Assembly: GCF_030372765.1 (NCBI RefSeq) | Contig: NZ_JAUCMW010000016.1 | Location: 1-64,000 of the forward strand | Length of the DNA: 64,000 bases | Reading direction: 5' to 3' | Origin: Labilibaculum sp. K2S | GTDB taxonomy: Bacteria; Bacteroidota; Bacteroidia; Bacteroidales; Marinifilaceae | Shown here: positions 8,807 to 17,922 of the stretch, piece by piece | Numbering within the stretch: the first letter of the stretch is position 1 | Layout: every line of letters begins with the position of its first letter | Translations under genes and position numbers: made by a program | Notes under the pieces: generated by a model | Seen by the model: only the letters and a program-made list of their open reading frames with translations | What the model was told of the DNA's origin: nothing | Database searches by the model: none

Positions 8807-11134
8807 TTAAAACGGATTTTCTTCAACTGCTTTTTCAAGATCTTGTGCCATGGCAACAAACTCTTCAGCATTCATCTCCTTTATATAAACCAGACCATGA
8901 GTAGCTCTTACCAACGGATGATTATTTTCGTAAAAGAAGTTCTTGCCCAAAAGCAACTGAATTTGTTTCAACTGCTGCACCCAAACCTTTTGTGTCAACT
9001 CGTTGAATTTGCCATCGTACTCGTAGCTTGGAAAAGATGCATTCACCTGACTTAAATAACTTTCGGTAAATGAGTTTTCCATAACATCAAGAGCATTCAG
9101 AGAAACCGGAACAATCGAATCGGCTTCGGAAGGATGGTATTTAAACCAAACATTTCGGTAACCAACAATTCGAAGTTTCGATAAATCCTCTTCCTCTTTC
9201 CACTCCTTAACTGCTCCTGCAATGGCTTGCAATACTTTATAATGTGTATCCGGTCCACTACCTTCCGGATCCATAGCCAAACTAATAATTGTTGGTTTGT
9301 ATTTTCTGAATTCCTCCAAAACCGGAAGCATGTCCCTGTTTTTTTCAGGTGTTTCGGTGAACACATCACCCTTATAGAAACCCAAACGCAGGTGGTGAAC
9401 ATTTTTTACAGGAGTTCCAAAATGAGCCCAAACCAACTCCTCTTCAAACTCACGAATCATCCCTTTCATTTTCTGAACTTCAGGAGAATTTTTACCTCCA
9501 TCGTAACTGCTTTCCAAATCTGAAATAATAAAAGCAATTGTCTCATTCAGATGTTCCTTGCTGTTTACTTTCCAGGTTTCAACAATGGCACGGATTACAC
9601 GATGACACAAACCTCTTCGCTTTCCGTTTTGATTTCGGGCGGCAACCGAATTCAGGAAATGATAAACATCTTTATCCCATTTCTTACTAAATCCTACCTC
9701 GAAGAAATCAGGATATTCCAGCATTTGGATCTCACCTTTGGCGATAAATTCCTGACACTCCTTTAATACACCAATCACAAAACCATTCGTTACTGCTGTA
9801 AAACCAGATGTAAGAACAGAAAAATGAACTTCATTGCTTGCAGAACGCATCTGACGGTTGGTGTATGGCATAATTCCCAGCATGATATCATCATGATGAG
9901 GACCGGTATGATAAATTACCTCGCTGGTATCAGGCTTCATCCCTTTTTCCAACTTCTTTTTGATGGAATCAATAACAGTCTGAACTGTTCCTGTATTCAA
10001 ATCAGGAATTTGACTGGTATAAGGATCGGCCTTTAAATCTTCCAAAGTCAAATGATGACCATACTTATTGATTTTCTGACACAGATCGATAACAGCTCTT
10101 TCACTTTTCGCATTTGTCCAATCTCCTGTTTTGTAAAATTGGTTCACACTATCCGTCAGTTTACAGGCCGCTCCTGTTGTTAAATAAAAACGACTGTTTT
10201 TCTGACGCTGAAGCACTGAGGCTGGATAAATAGCATCAGGCTCGCTTTCCAGTGATCCTTTTACAATATCAGCTTTAGCTTCACCTGCAGCAAAAATAAT
10301 TGAAACTGCATCTCGATTATGGGTAATTGTATCCAAACCAATTGTGATAACCAAACGGTTTCTGGATACTTCAATACCGCCCAAATCGCCTGCTGCAACT
10401 GCTTGTGTCTCGAAATTTGTTTTTGTTAATCGCGTAGTCGAAAAATGATCCGATCCACGGGTGTTAAAGGCAATATGACCATCAGGACCAATTCCGCCCA
10501 GGAAAAACCCGATGCCGCCTTTATCGCGGATTTTTTGCTCATAAGAAGTACACCAGTTATCAATCATGAAAATTGATTTCTGCTGCATCTCTTCCACAAC
10601 ACTTGTTGCCTCACGGTAACGAAGCGACAAATCAATATTGTAATCAGGAAAAACTTCCAGAAAATGTTTATTATCTACCAATGGAATTTCCTCTGAATTA
10701 ATTAGTAATGAATTGGATTTCTCCAGTCCAAAACCATCAATATAGTATTTCATCACATAGTTGTAAAAACTATTGTGCTGGCGCGGATCAATTGGATAAA
10801 ACTCATCAATCTGAACAAACTGCAAACCACTCAAATCTGGTTTAGTCATGTCTCCAAGTCCATATTGACTTCGGATTTCCATTCCTTTCGCCTTGTTCCA
10901 ATTCTCAAGAAGAAACTGAGTATACTTGATAAAATACTCCGGAGTTTTACCTGTTGGCAAACTAATTACTCCCTGAGGATTTTGTTCTGCCCACTCCAAA
11001 AAACGAAGTGAAGTCATCAAACCTAATTTTGGAAAATTATCAACCGTTACATAAGGTATTTTGGCTGTAATTTCCTGCACTCCTGATAATTCATGGAATG
11101 CCTGCTCTACTTTTGATGTAAATAATGTTTTCAT
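8807..11134 (-). CDS. nagB: Glucosamine-6-phosphate deaminase fused to PIG-L/LmbE deacetylase-like domain
   Basis: Numbered from the ATG at 11134 (upstream in-frame codons to 11185 are not Bacteroidota-like coding sequence), the protein has 775 residues. Residues about 20-330 are a NagB/RpiA-type deaminase with TGKTPE at 61, QIDEFYPI at 108 (Asp110 in the catalytic acid position) and the signature GGIGPDGHIAFN at 213-224. From about 405 a PIG-L/LmbE-type domain begins, with zinc motif PHHDD (412-416) and a later PDTHYKVLQA carrying a likely third ligand. NagB converts glucosamine-6-P to fructose-6-P and ammonia; PIG-L proteins remove N-acetyl groups from GlcNAc. No nagA is visible in the operon, so the second domain may supply the deacetylation step. 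Confidence 0.92.
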   Translation of the reverse strand: MKTLFTSKVEQAFHELSGVQEITAKIPYVTVDNFPKLGLMTSLRFLEWAEQNPQGVISLPTGKTPEYFIKYTQFLLENWNKAKGMEIRSQYGLGDMTKPDLSGLQFVQIDEFYPIDPRQHNSFYNYVMKYYIDGFGLEKSNSLLINSEEIPLVDNKHFLEVFPDYNIDLSLRYREATSVVEEMQQKSIFMIDNWCTSYEQKIRDKGGIGFFLGGIGPDGHIAFNTRGSDHFSTTRLTKTNFETQAVAAGDLGGIEVSRNRLVITIGLDTITHNRDAVSIIFAAGEAKADIVKGSLESEPDAIYPASVLQRQKNSRFYLTTGAACKLTDSVNQFYKTGDWTNAKSERAVIDLCQKINKYGHHLTLEDLKADPYTSQIPDLNTGTVQTVIDSIKKKLEKGMKPDTSEVIYHTGPHHDDIMLGIMPYTNRQMRSASNEVHFSVLTSGFTAVTNGFVIGVLKECQEFIAKGEIQMLEYPDFFEVGFSKKWDKDVYHFLNSVAARNQNGKRRGLCHRVIRAIVETWKVNSKEHLNETIAFIISDLESSYDGGKNSPEVQKMKGMIREFEEELVWAHFGTPVKNVHHLRLGFYKGDVFTETPEKNRDMLPVLEEFRKYKPTIISLAMDPEGSGPDTHYKVLQAIAGAVKEWKEEEDLSKLRIVGYRNVWFKYHPSEADSIVPVSLNALDVMENSFTESYLSQVNASFPSYEYDGKFNELTQKVWVQQLKQIQLLLGKNFFYENNHPLVRATHGLVYIKEMNAEEFVAMAQDLEKAVEENPF

Positions 11135-11268
11135 TTTCTTTTTATTTCTATAATCTCTTAACCTTACTCGTTTAAAACATTTCACTTTCGTGAGAAAATG
11201 ACTGTTTGCTTTAAATTACGCTACCACACGATTAAATACCGGGTTTGGTATCAGAAATAAAACTCCTT

Positions 11269-12375
11269 TTATTGCACTGATAATTCTTTGCTGTATTTTG
11301 ACACCACTTGCTTCATTTGCTCATATTGCTCTTCCATGCTTGTTAATAATTTGTATTGAGCATGAGTTCTGATCAAATTGTGCTGCGGTGATTTAATTTT
11401 ATAATACTGATCTCCGTCGATGTAGTCCATTAAAAACCGAAGAACTTGTTCGAAAGTGATATATCTGGCCGAAAAAGCAAGATATTCCAGTTCCGGAGCT
11501 GTTAAAAACGAAACTGTTTCTTCCAGGTATCCTCTGGTATATGCTTCGAATATATCCATATCCATGCTCACATGATCCAAATTCTCATCATCCTCTAAGC
11601 CGGTATTGGTGTATGATCTCATAGCATCACCATAATCATTCAGCACCGTGCTGTTCAATACGGTATCCAAATCGATCACACACAAATCATTTCCCTCTTT
11701 ATCAAAAAGAATGTTGTTAATTTTAGTGTCGTTATGAGTTACCCGTGTGGGAATGGTTCCGTTCTCAACCAAAATCCAGAATTCAAGCATTTCCTCACGG
11801 CGATCCTCAACCCAGGCAATCTCTTCAGTCAATCCAGCCTTACGGCCTGCAGGATCTTTGCTCAATACTTCATCCCATTGCTTAAAACGGAATCTGATGT
11901 TATGAAAGCCTGGAAGAATATCTACCAATGGCTCTTTCATATCCGATAACATCGATTGAAACTTCCCGATCCCCTTTCCTCCTGCATAAGCCAATTCCGG
12001 ACTGTCCGCAGCTTCATAGGTCAAGTTGTCTTTAATAAAAAGACACATTGCCCAAAAGTCGCCCACTTCATCTTTGTAAAACAAATCACCATTCTTTGCG
12101 GGTGTAATTGTCATTGCTTCGCGCATGATATCACCACCTGCAGCAGCTATTTTCTGCTTAAGGTGAGTTGTCACTTTTAAGATATTCCCCATCATTCCGG
12201 GCACATCCTTAAAAATGTTCTTATTCTTGCGTTGAAATAAATAGCTTGGGTCTTCTTCAGCAAGGGTTGTTACAATAAATGTATCGTTAATAAACCCTTC
12301 TCCAAGAGGTTTAATTTCCGCTATTTCCCCTTCAACAGAGAATTTTGAAGCTATTTCTTTTAAATTATTTGTCAT
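11269..12375 (-). CDS. Aminoglycoside-phosphotransferase-fold kinase, N-acetylhexosamine 1-kinase (NahK)-like
   Basis: A 368-residue APH-fold small-molecule kinase. A glycine-rich loop (LGEGFINDTF, 24-33) precedes the strand YLFQRKN. The catalytic loop is VTHNDTKINNILFD (212-225) with Asp216 in the base position, and VIDLDT (233-238) is the metal-binding aspartate motif. Overall layout matches bifidobacterial NahK, which phosphorylates GlcNAc or GalNAc at C1. Its neighbours (hexosamine mutase, nucleotidyltransferase, NagB fusion, sugar carrier) support a HexNAc 1-kinase role by inference. It lies between the transporter gene (57 nt upstream) and the NagB fusion in one minus-strand operon. Confidence 0.85.
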   Translation of the reverse strand: MTNNLKEIASKFSVEGEIAEIKPLGEGFINDTFIVTTLAEEDPSYLFQRKNKNIFKDVPGMMGNILKVTTHLKQKIAAAGGDIMREAMTITPAKNGDLFYKDEVGDFWAMCLFIKDNLTYEAADSPELAYAGGKGIGKFQSMLSDMKEPLVDILPGFHNIRFRFKQWDEVLSKDPAGRKAGLTEEIAWVEDRREEMLEFWILVENGTIPTRVTHNDTKINNILFDKEGNDLCVIDLDTVLNSTVLNDYGDAMRSYTNTGLEDDENLDHVSMDMDIFEAYTRGYLEETVSFLTAPELEYLAFSARYITFEQVLRFLMDYIDGDQYYKIKSPQHNLIRTHAQYKLLTSMEEQYEQMKQVVSKYSKELSVQ

Positions 12376-12431
12376 ATTTCATCTTTGAATGAGGGCACAG
12401 GAAATGATTACTCATGCCCAAATTGGATTCA

Positions 12432-13655
12432 TTATTTTGTTCTTATTTTATGTCCTTTTAAACCGTAATAAAGAATATAAAGAAAACAAGGAACACAAAC
12501 CCAGTAGGCATTTTGTGCTCCGGCAAAATCCTTCATAAAACCGTAGATTGTTGGAATTAAAGCACCGCCAACAATAGCGATAACCATTAAGGATGAGCCT
12601 GCTTTAGTGAATTTTCCCAAATCAGTCATTGCAAGCGGCCACAAAGCAGGCCACATTAAGGAACATCCCAAGGCCATAAATGAGATAAAGTAAATCGATA
12701 AATCTTCAGGTGAAAACACAACCATTAATGATCCAAACAAGGCTGTTACCGCGCAAATTCGAAGGGCTGTAGCCTGATTAAGATATTTAGGAATTAAAGC
12801 GGCACCACAGATGTATCCAATAACCATACCTATCGGCGCAATCCATGCATAATATTCCGCATTAGCTAAGCCCAGAGCAGTTGCATAATCAACCAAGGTT
12901 CCTAACGAAACGGTTTCAACTCCAACATATAGGAAAAGGGCAAGCACGCCTAACAAAAGGTGTGGAAACTGCCAAATGGATGTTTTATTTGCTGCATAAG
13001 GACAATCGTGTGCTGAATCTTCATCTTCTCCTACTGCTTTTACTTCAGGCAGTTTAGCCAATAGTGCCAATACTCCCAGAAGAACAAAAACACCAATAAT
13101 AATGTAAAAAGGGATGTTTATATCGGTTAGTGATACACTGTCCACTTCTTTTCCAATAATCAAAGCCAAAAATAACGGCGCAATCGGCCAGGCCAATTTA
13201 TTGGCTATTCCCATATAACTCATCCGCTTTGCGGCGCTTTCAATAGGTCCTAATATGGTAATATACGGATTCACAGAGGCCTGAAGAAAAGTATTTCCCA
13301 TACCACTAATGAAGGAAGCCAGCAAAAACAGAGGCAGACTTTCCATTCTTGCAGAAGGAATAAATAAATAAAAACCAACTGCAAACATGATAAAAGACAA
13401 TGCCATTGTTTTTTTATAGCCAATTTTACCAATTACCAATGATGCTGGATATCCAAAAATCAGAAAGGCTGAGAAAGTAGCTGCAATCACTAAGTATGAT
13501 TCGGCAGAAGAAATATCCAAAGCTTTATTTAAAAGCGGAATAATATAACTGTTTATCCCCAGTGCAAATCCGATTGCAAAAAACATTACTCCAACTATAA
13601 TAAGAGGAACTACGTACCTATTTACTTTAGTATCCACTACTTTTGCGCTTACCAT
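12432..13655 (-). CDS. FHS-family sugar:proton symporter (MFS; FucP/GlcP/NagP type)
   Basis: A 407-residue inner-membrane carrier with about 12 hydrophobic segments. The N-terminal PLIIVGVMFFAIGFALGIN, the GNTFLQASVNPYI segment and the YVGVETVSLGTLVDY region are typical of the fucose:H+ symporter (FHS) family, which in Bacteroidota includes glucose/galactose and N-acetylglucosamine (NagP) carriers. Placement between a hexosamine-phosphate mutase and a HexNAc kinase suggests N-acetylhexosamine uptake, but substrate is inferred from context. Spacing to the flanking genes is about 60 nt on each side, consistent with one transcript. Confidence 0.9.
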   Translation of the reverse strand: MVSAKVVDTKVNRYVVPLIIVGVMFFAIGFALGINSYIIPLLNKALDISSAESYLVIAATFSAFLIFGYPASLVIGKIGYKKTMALSFIMFAVGFYLFIPSARMESLPLFLLASFISGMGNTFLQASVNPYITILGPIESAAKRMSYMGIANKLAWPIAPLFLALIIGKEVDSVSLTDINIPFYIIIGVFVLLGVLALLAKLPEVKAVGEDEDSAHDCPYAANKTSIWQFPHLLLGVLALFLYVGVETVSLGTLVDYATALGLANAEYYAWIAPIGMVIGYICGAALIPKYLNQATALRICAVTALFGSLMVVFSPEDLSIYFISFMALGCSLMWPALWPLAMTDLGKFTKAGSSLMVIAIVGGALIPTIYGFMKDFAGAQNAYWVCVPCFLYILYYGLKGHKIRTK

Positions 13656-13718
13656 AATTTAAAATTTATAAGATTACTATTTCTATATTATATTCTAAAG
13701 TCTAAAATAATCACTCCC

Positions 13719-15098
13719 TCAAATTGCGTTTTTCACCAACTGCTTTACACAATCCATTAAATTACAGGCATACTCTTCTGTAGTTGCTTCGGAGTAAATT
13801 CGAATAATGAGCTCCGTATTTGATTTTCTGAGGTGTACCCATCCCTCCGGAAAACTAATCTTCAATCCGTCAATCGTATTGCAGGGATAATCAATAAATT
13901 TTCTGCGAACCTGATCCATTATGGCATCCAAATTGGAAACACCCTCCAGTTCAATTTTTTGTTTTACAATTTTATAATCAGGATAACCTGCCCGTAGTTC
14001 TGAACAAGTTAATTTTGATTTCGCCAAATAGGTAAGAAACAATGCCACTCCAACAAGCGCATCTCTTCCATTGTGCAATTCAGGATAAATCACACCTCCG
14101 TTGCCCTCACCTCCTATTACTGCCGAATGATTCTTCATTTCCCGCACCACATTCACCTCGCCTACTGCTGATTCATAAAACTCAACGCCATGCTTTTTGG
14201 CAATTTCGCGAAGTGCCATGGTTGATGATAAATTGGCAACTAAACTGCCTTTTGTATTTTGAAGTACATAATCAGCCACCGACACCAAAGTGTATTCTTC
14301 CCCAAATGCCTGCCCGTTTTCACAAACCAAAGCCAAACGATCAACATCCGGATCTACAACAATACCAAGGTCTAACTTTTCATTCTTAACACATTCCGAT
14401 ATCTCCACAATATTTTCAGGGAGAGGTTCCGGATTATGGGCAAAATTACCATCAGGACTGCAATTGATTTCCGTCACCTTTTTCACACCTAAAGCTTTCA
14501 GTAATTGAGGAATCGCAACTCCTCCCACCGAATTCACCGCATCAACAGCAATCGAAAAATCAGCTTCTTCAATCAGTTTTTTATCCACCAAAGGCAAATC
14601 AAGAATATGCTGAATATGAGTTTCTAAGTAATCATCTTTCTTAGAGTACTTTCCTAAATCATCAACATCATTGTAATTAAAATCCTGTTTCTCAACAAGA
14701 TGCAGTAAACTCTTTCCATCCTGATCAGAAATAAATTCGCCTTTTGCATTCAATAGTTTTAGCGCATTCCAATTTTTAGGATTGTGACTTGCTGTAATAA
14801 TGATACCTCCACCGGCTTTTAAATCGGTAACAGCCATTTCCACTGATGGAGTCGTTGCCAATCCAAGGTCAACCACTTCGATACCAACTGAAAGCAATGC
14901 CCCAACCACCAGTTGGTTTACCATCTCTCCACTGATTCTGGCGTCACGACCAACAATTACTTTTTTACCGGCACCGCTGTTTCGGAGCCACATGCCAAAA
15001 GCTCCTGATATGCTGACAATATCCATTGGTGTTAAGCATTGCCCTGGTCTTCCTCCAATAGTACCTCTAATACCTGATATTGATTTTATTAAAGTCAT
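13719..15098 (-). CDS. glmM: Phosphoglucosamine mutase / phosphohexomutase
   Basis: An alpha-D-phosphohexomutase, 459 residues. The N-terminal SISGIRGTIGG is the family start. Ser104 in TASHNP is the residue that carries the phosphate, DPDVDRLAL is the metal-binding loop and GGEGNGG the sugar-binding loop. The final RKSNTELIIRIYSEA segment is the C-terminal phosphate-binding region. GlmM interconverts glucosamine-6-P and -1-P for cell-wall synthesis. Within this operon it could instead convert HexNAc-1-P made by the NahK-like kinase into HexNAc-6-P. It begins 17 nt after the nucleotidyltransferase gene. Confidence 0.9.
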   Translation of the reverse strand: MTLIKSISGIRGTIGGRPGQCLTPMDIVSISGAFGMWLRNSGAGKKVIVGRDARISGEMVNQLVVGALLSVGIEVVDLGLATTPSVEMAVTDLKAGGGIIITASHNPKNWNALKLLNAKGEFISDQDGKSLLHLVEKQDFNYNDVDDLGKYSKKDDYLETHIQHILDLPLVDKKLIEEADFSIAVDAVNSVGGVAIPQLLKALGVKKVTEINCSPDGNFAHNPEPLPENIVEISECVKNEKLDLGIVVDPDVDRLALVCENGQAFGEEYTLVSVADYVLQNTKGSLVANLSSTMALREIAKKHGVEFYESAVGEVNVVREMKNHSAVIGGEGNGGVIYPELHNGRDALVGVALFLTYLAKSKLTCSELRAGYPDYKIVKQKIELEGVSNLDAIMDQVRRKFIDYPCNTIDGLKISFPEGWVHLRKSNTELIIRIYSEATTEEYACNLMDCVKQLVKNAI

Positions 15099-15115
15099 TT
15101 TACTCTCCTATAAAA

Positions 15116-16015
15116 TTATGCCCACAACTTTGAAGGATATGTTCCCTTCTCTATCAATTTACCAATCGCTTTAACCGCTTTTTCTTTATCTTCCCGATAA
15201 GTAACTCCAAACCACTGAGCATCCGACTTCAATACTTTAACCCGTGTTTTTCCATCTTTAATGATATTGGCAACTACAGAAGGAATAAAAAATTCAGATT
15301 TCAACTGATCCCCTTCTTCTTTCAGAAAAAAGGTAAACTGAGTTTCCAAATAATCGAATAGTTTAGGAGTAAAACCCCAAAAATTCATCGACACAGTCGT
15401 TTGCGGAACTAGCTGAACCCACTCTTCATTCTCCTTGTATGCAATTCCATTTTCCAACTTCTCAATATGAGTCCGCTCCACAACAGTAGTCAGATGATCA
15501 TTCTCATTTGTTCCGCAAACGCCTCTTGATACCGAACCGTTTTCTGAAATGGTATTGCCTAACTGGTAGCCAACCATGCAGTTTTCTTCATCAGTAATAG
15601 AGTTGCTTAAATACTCTGCAATAGTTGCAAAAGCCTCAACACCATAGTAATCGTCTGCATTAATTACTGCAAAAGGTTCATTAATACAGTTTTTAGCCAT
15701 TAAAATTGCATGACCTGTTCCCCAAGGTTTTTCACGCTCCAAATTATATACTGATCCCTCAGGAACCTTTCCTATTTCCTGATTTACGTAATCAACTTCA
15801 ATCTTCCCTGCTAGTTTTGCATTAAAAAGTTTTTTAAACTCTTCCTCAAAACTCTCTCTAATCACAAAAACAATCTTACCAAAACCGGCCTCAATTGCAT
15901 CATGTATCGAATAATCAATAATAGTTTCATTCGTTGGCCCAATCGGATCGATCTGCTTTAATCCCCCATACCGACTTCCCATCCCTGCGGCTAATACCAA
16001 TAACGTAGGTTGCAT
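15116..16015 (-). CDS. Sugar-phosphate nucleotidyltransferase
   Basis: A 299-residue NTP-transferase with the nucleotide-binding motif LVLAAGMGSRYGG (6-18) and a metal/sugar motif NADDYYG near 120. It should transfer a nucleotidyl group from UTP or a similar NTP to a sugar-1-phosphate in the cytosol. Members of this group occur next to NahK-like kinases, which makes a HexNAc-1-P uridylyltransferase plausible; this is inference. It is the first gene of the minus-strand hexosamine operon. The 346 nt between it and the ROK repressor hold the structured RNA segment at 16177-16340 and presumably the operon promoter, which I could not place. Confidence 0.85.
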   Translation of the reverse strand: MQPTLLVLAAGMGSRYGGLKQIDPIGPTNETIIDYSIHDAIEAGFGKIVFVIRESFEEEFKKLFNAKLAGKIEVDYVNQEIGKVPEGSVYNLEREKPWGTGHAILMAKNCINEPFAVINADDYYGVEAFATIAEYLSNSITDEENCMVGYQLGNTISENGSVSRGVCGTNENDHLTTVVERTHIEKLENGIAYKENEEWVQLVPQTTVSMNFWGFTPKLFDYLETQFTFFLKEEGDQLKSEFFIPSVVANIIKDGKTRVKVLKSDAQWFGVTYREDKEKAVKAIGKLIEKGTYPSKLWA

Positions 16016-16176
16016 ATGTTTATACTTTTAAGCTTTTGCCATATGGAACTCCCAAATTACACTCATCCTCTGTGTGCAAGGATTTTCACATAGTCGTTTC
16101 ATATCTTATTTAATTCTAAATCAATTTTAACTCTGCAATTTCCTCTTTACCAATACATCCCAGTAAAGATTTTCTT

Positions 16177-16340
16177 AAAAAAAAGCAACCACCTGCCGTG
16201 CATCACTACTACTACAATGTTCCAATGGTTTTTTAGAAAAGGCAGATGGCTGCAATACTTCATAAAAATTGCTCCCTGTAAGAACACTACTTCTACACAA
16301 ATCTTCAACGTAAGTTGAAAACAACAGGGAGACAATTTTT
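16177..16340 (-). ncRNA. Structured RNA segment with three-way junction and terminator, upstream of hexosamine operon
   Basis: On the minus strand a long stem (16340-16324 with 16279-16264, one bulged base) encloses two smaller hairpins: one at 16321-16302 with eight pairs and loop TTAC, and a second at about 16300-16280 (TGTAGAA with TTCTTACA, one bulge). This makes a three-way junction. Downstream, arms 16253-16241 (GCAGCCATCTGCC) and 16197-16185 pair with two wobbles and run directly into eight T residues (16184-16177). It could be a tandem terminator of the ROK gene, a small RNA, or a leader/attenuator of the hexosamine operon. No known riboswitch motif is recognised. This explains most of the gene-free stretch 16016-16361. 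Confidence 0.5.
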
Positions 16341-16361
16341 TTCTTAACTAATCACTAACTA

Positions 16362-17582
16362 TTACTTAAATATTTTCTTCATAACGTTTGCCATGGTTCC
16401 CATAAGAGCAGCATCATCCAGCAAATCAGAATTTACCAGCTCAGTTTCCGAACTAATTTTATCCATAGCATATTTATTCATCCACATACTTACCGGACTG
16501 ATTATATACTTTCCTGCCTGAGCCAATCTTCCACCAATAATTATCATTTCAGGATTCAGTAAATGAATCAAAGTCACCAAACCTTTCCCCAGATATTCAC
16601 ACATCTTGTTCAATTGGTCAATAGCAAACTGATCACCAGCTAAAATTGCATCCACAACAGCTCTCAAATCAATCTTTTTCCCCTCATCCTTATATTTGGC
16701 TAAAAAACTTTCCTGGCCTTTCTCAATTCCTTCTTTTATCTGCCGCACCAAAATCTTCCCTGATGTCAGCGTTTCCAGACAACCAATTTTCCCGCAATTA
16801 CAAAGTGTCCCCTCCGGATCAATCAAGATGTGGCCAAACTCACCGGCAAATCCATTTTTACCACTATGCAATTCACCATTTAAGATCATTCCTAAACCAA
16901 TACCATTACTTAAATTCAAGCACAACACATTCTTTTTATCTCTGGCTTTTCCAAAAGCCTTCTCTCCTAATGCCATGGTACGGGCATCATTGTCGAGCAA
17001 AATTGGAAATCCCAGTTTCCGGTTCAGGTAAGCCCTTAAACCATCTTCTGCAAACGACAAATGCGTATGGGTCAATCCATTTTCAGCATCAACCAAACCA
17101 GGAATTGAAATTCCTACAGCCAACACCTTTTCCCTCCCAATATTTATAGTATCAAGTGCTATATTGACTTTTTCAACCAATGCATAACAATACTCACTGC
17201 TATTTTCCAACTCAAATTCTTTAAACTCTTCGCGGTATACCAACTGATTATTCAAGTCGAAAACAGCTAAATTGAGTGTATGCAGATTAATATCAACACC
17301 TACTACATATTGATATTCAGGATTCACACAATACAAATTTGGACGTCTTCCTCCAATTGATTCTCCAATTCCATTTTCAAGAATTACTCCAAACCCCAAA
17401 AGATCTTCAACAAGGGAAGCAACCAGAGGCTGACTCATTTTTGCCGTTTTCACGATCTCTGCAATAGAAGCGACTCCATTGTAATACAAATGGGATATTA
17501 TTTTACGATACTGGTTCTGCTTCCTCTTTTTAGCATTAACAGTACCTTCAAGTGTCTTTTCGTATAGAAATTCTAATTCCAA
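16362..17582 (-). CDS. ROK-family transcriptional repressor (NagC/XylR type)
   Basis: A 406-residue regulator with an N-terminal winged HTH (about residues 20-65: YYNGVASIAEIVKTAKMSQPLVASLVEDL) followed by a full ROK sugar-binding domain (GVDINLHT, DNDARTMALGE, and the zinc cluster CNCGKIGCLET). Such proteins bind DNA until a sugar or sugar phosphate releases them. The start is TTG at 17582; an in-frame stop lies 12-15 nt upstream and the next Met falls inside the HTH, so TTG is the only sensible start. It lies directly upstream of the hexosamine operon and divergent from pepD. A 15-bp inverted repeat 62 nt before its start is a candidate operator. Confidence 0.92.
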   Translation of the reverse strand: MELEFLYEKTLEGTVNAKKRKQNQYRKIISHLYYNGVASIAEIVKTAKMSQPLVASLVEDLLGFGVILENGIGESIGGRRPNLYCVNPEYQYVVGVDINLHTLNLAVFDLNNQLVYREEFKEFELENSSEYCYALVEKVNIALDTINIGREKVLAVGISIPGLVDAENGLTHTHLSFAEDGLRAYLNRKLGFPILLDNDARTMALGEKAFGKARDKKNVLCLNLSNGIGLGMILNGELHSGKNGFAGEFGHILIDPEGTLCNCGKIGCLETLTSGKILVRQIKEGIEKGQESFLAKYKDEGKKIDLRAVVDAILAGDQFAIDQLNKMCEYLGKGLVTLIHLLNPEMIIIGGRLAQAGKYIISPVSMWMNKYAMDKISSETELVNSDLLDDAALMGTMANVMKKIFK

Positions 17583-17643
17583 TTTAATCTCGCTTTAAAT
17601 CATTTTTTTCAAAGGATAAATATATATAGTTTTTACAAAGAAC

Positions 17644-17677
17644 CATCATCTTTTAAAATATTTTTTAAAAGATGATG
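17644..17677. promoter_or_regulatory. 15-bp perfect inverted repeat, candidate ROK operator
   Basis: Arms 17644-17658 (CATCATCTTTTAAAA) and 17663-17677 are exact reverse complements around a 4-nt TATT loop. The repeat lies in the 340-nt divergent region between the ROK repressor (start 17582) and pepD (start 17923). It lacks a following T-run on either strand, which argues for a protein-binding site over a terminator. The rest of this region is AT-rich; AAAGAACCAT occurs twice (near 17636 and 17766). Confidence 0.55.
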
Positions 17678-17922
17678 ATGGTTTAAAATATAAATTTCAA
17701 TAAAACTCCCGTAATTACTAAGGCCTATTAACTCCCAAGCGGACAAAAAAAAAATTATCTCCTTATAAAGAACCATTATATCCCGGCATTAATTTTACTG
17801 TATTCTTAAAAATCCTTAATTCACAATCACTTTTCCCAATTCTCTTTTCGGCTTTATTAAAAAATACTACCTTTAGTGCTCTTGAATAATATTACACTAA
17901 AATTTAACGGAGGAATATACTA

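Noticed and set aside
16147..16335. 62-residue minus-strand ORF in the hexosamine leader
   Set aside because: It lies across the structured hairpins and resembles no protein; the folding explains the sequence better.
16264..16340. Hammerhead ribozyme or purine/TPP riboswitch
   Set aside because: The three-way shape fits loosely, but none of the conserved core sequences of these classes is present.
16646..17149. 167-residue ORF antisense to the ROK repressor
   Set aside because: It is a shadow frame opposite a well-supported gene, with composition unlike a protein.
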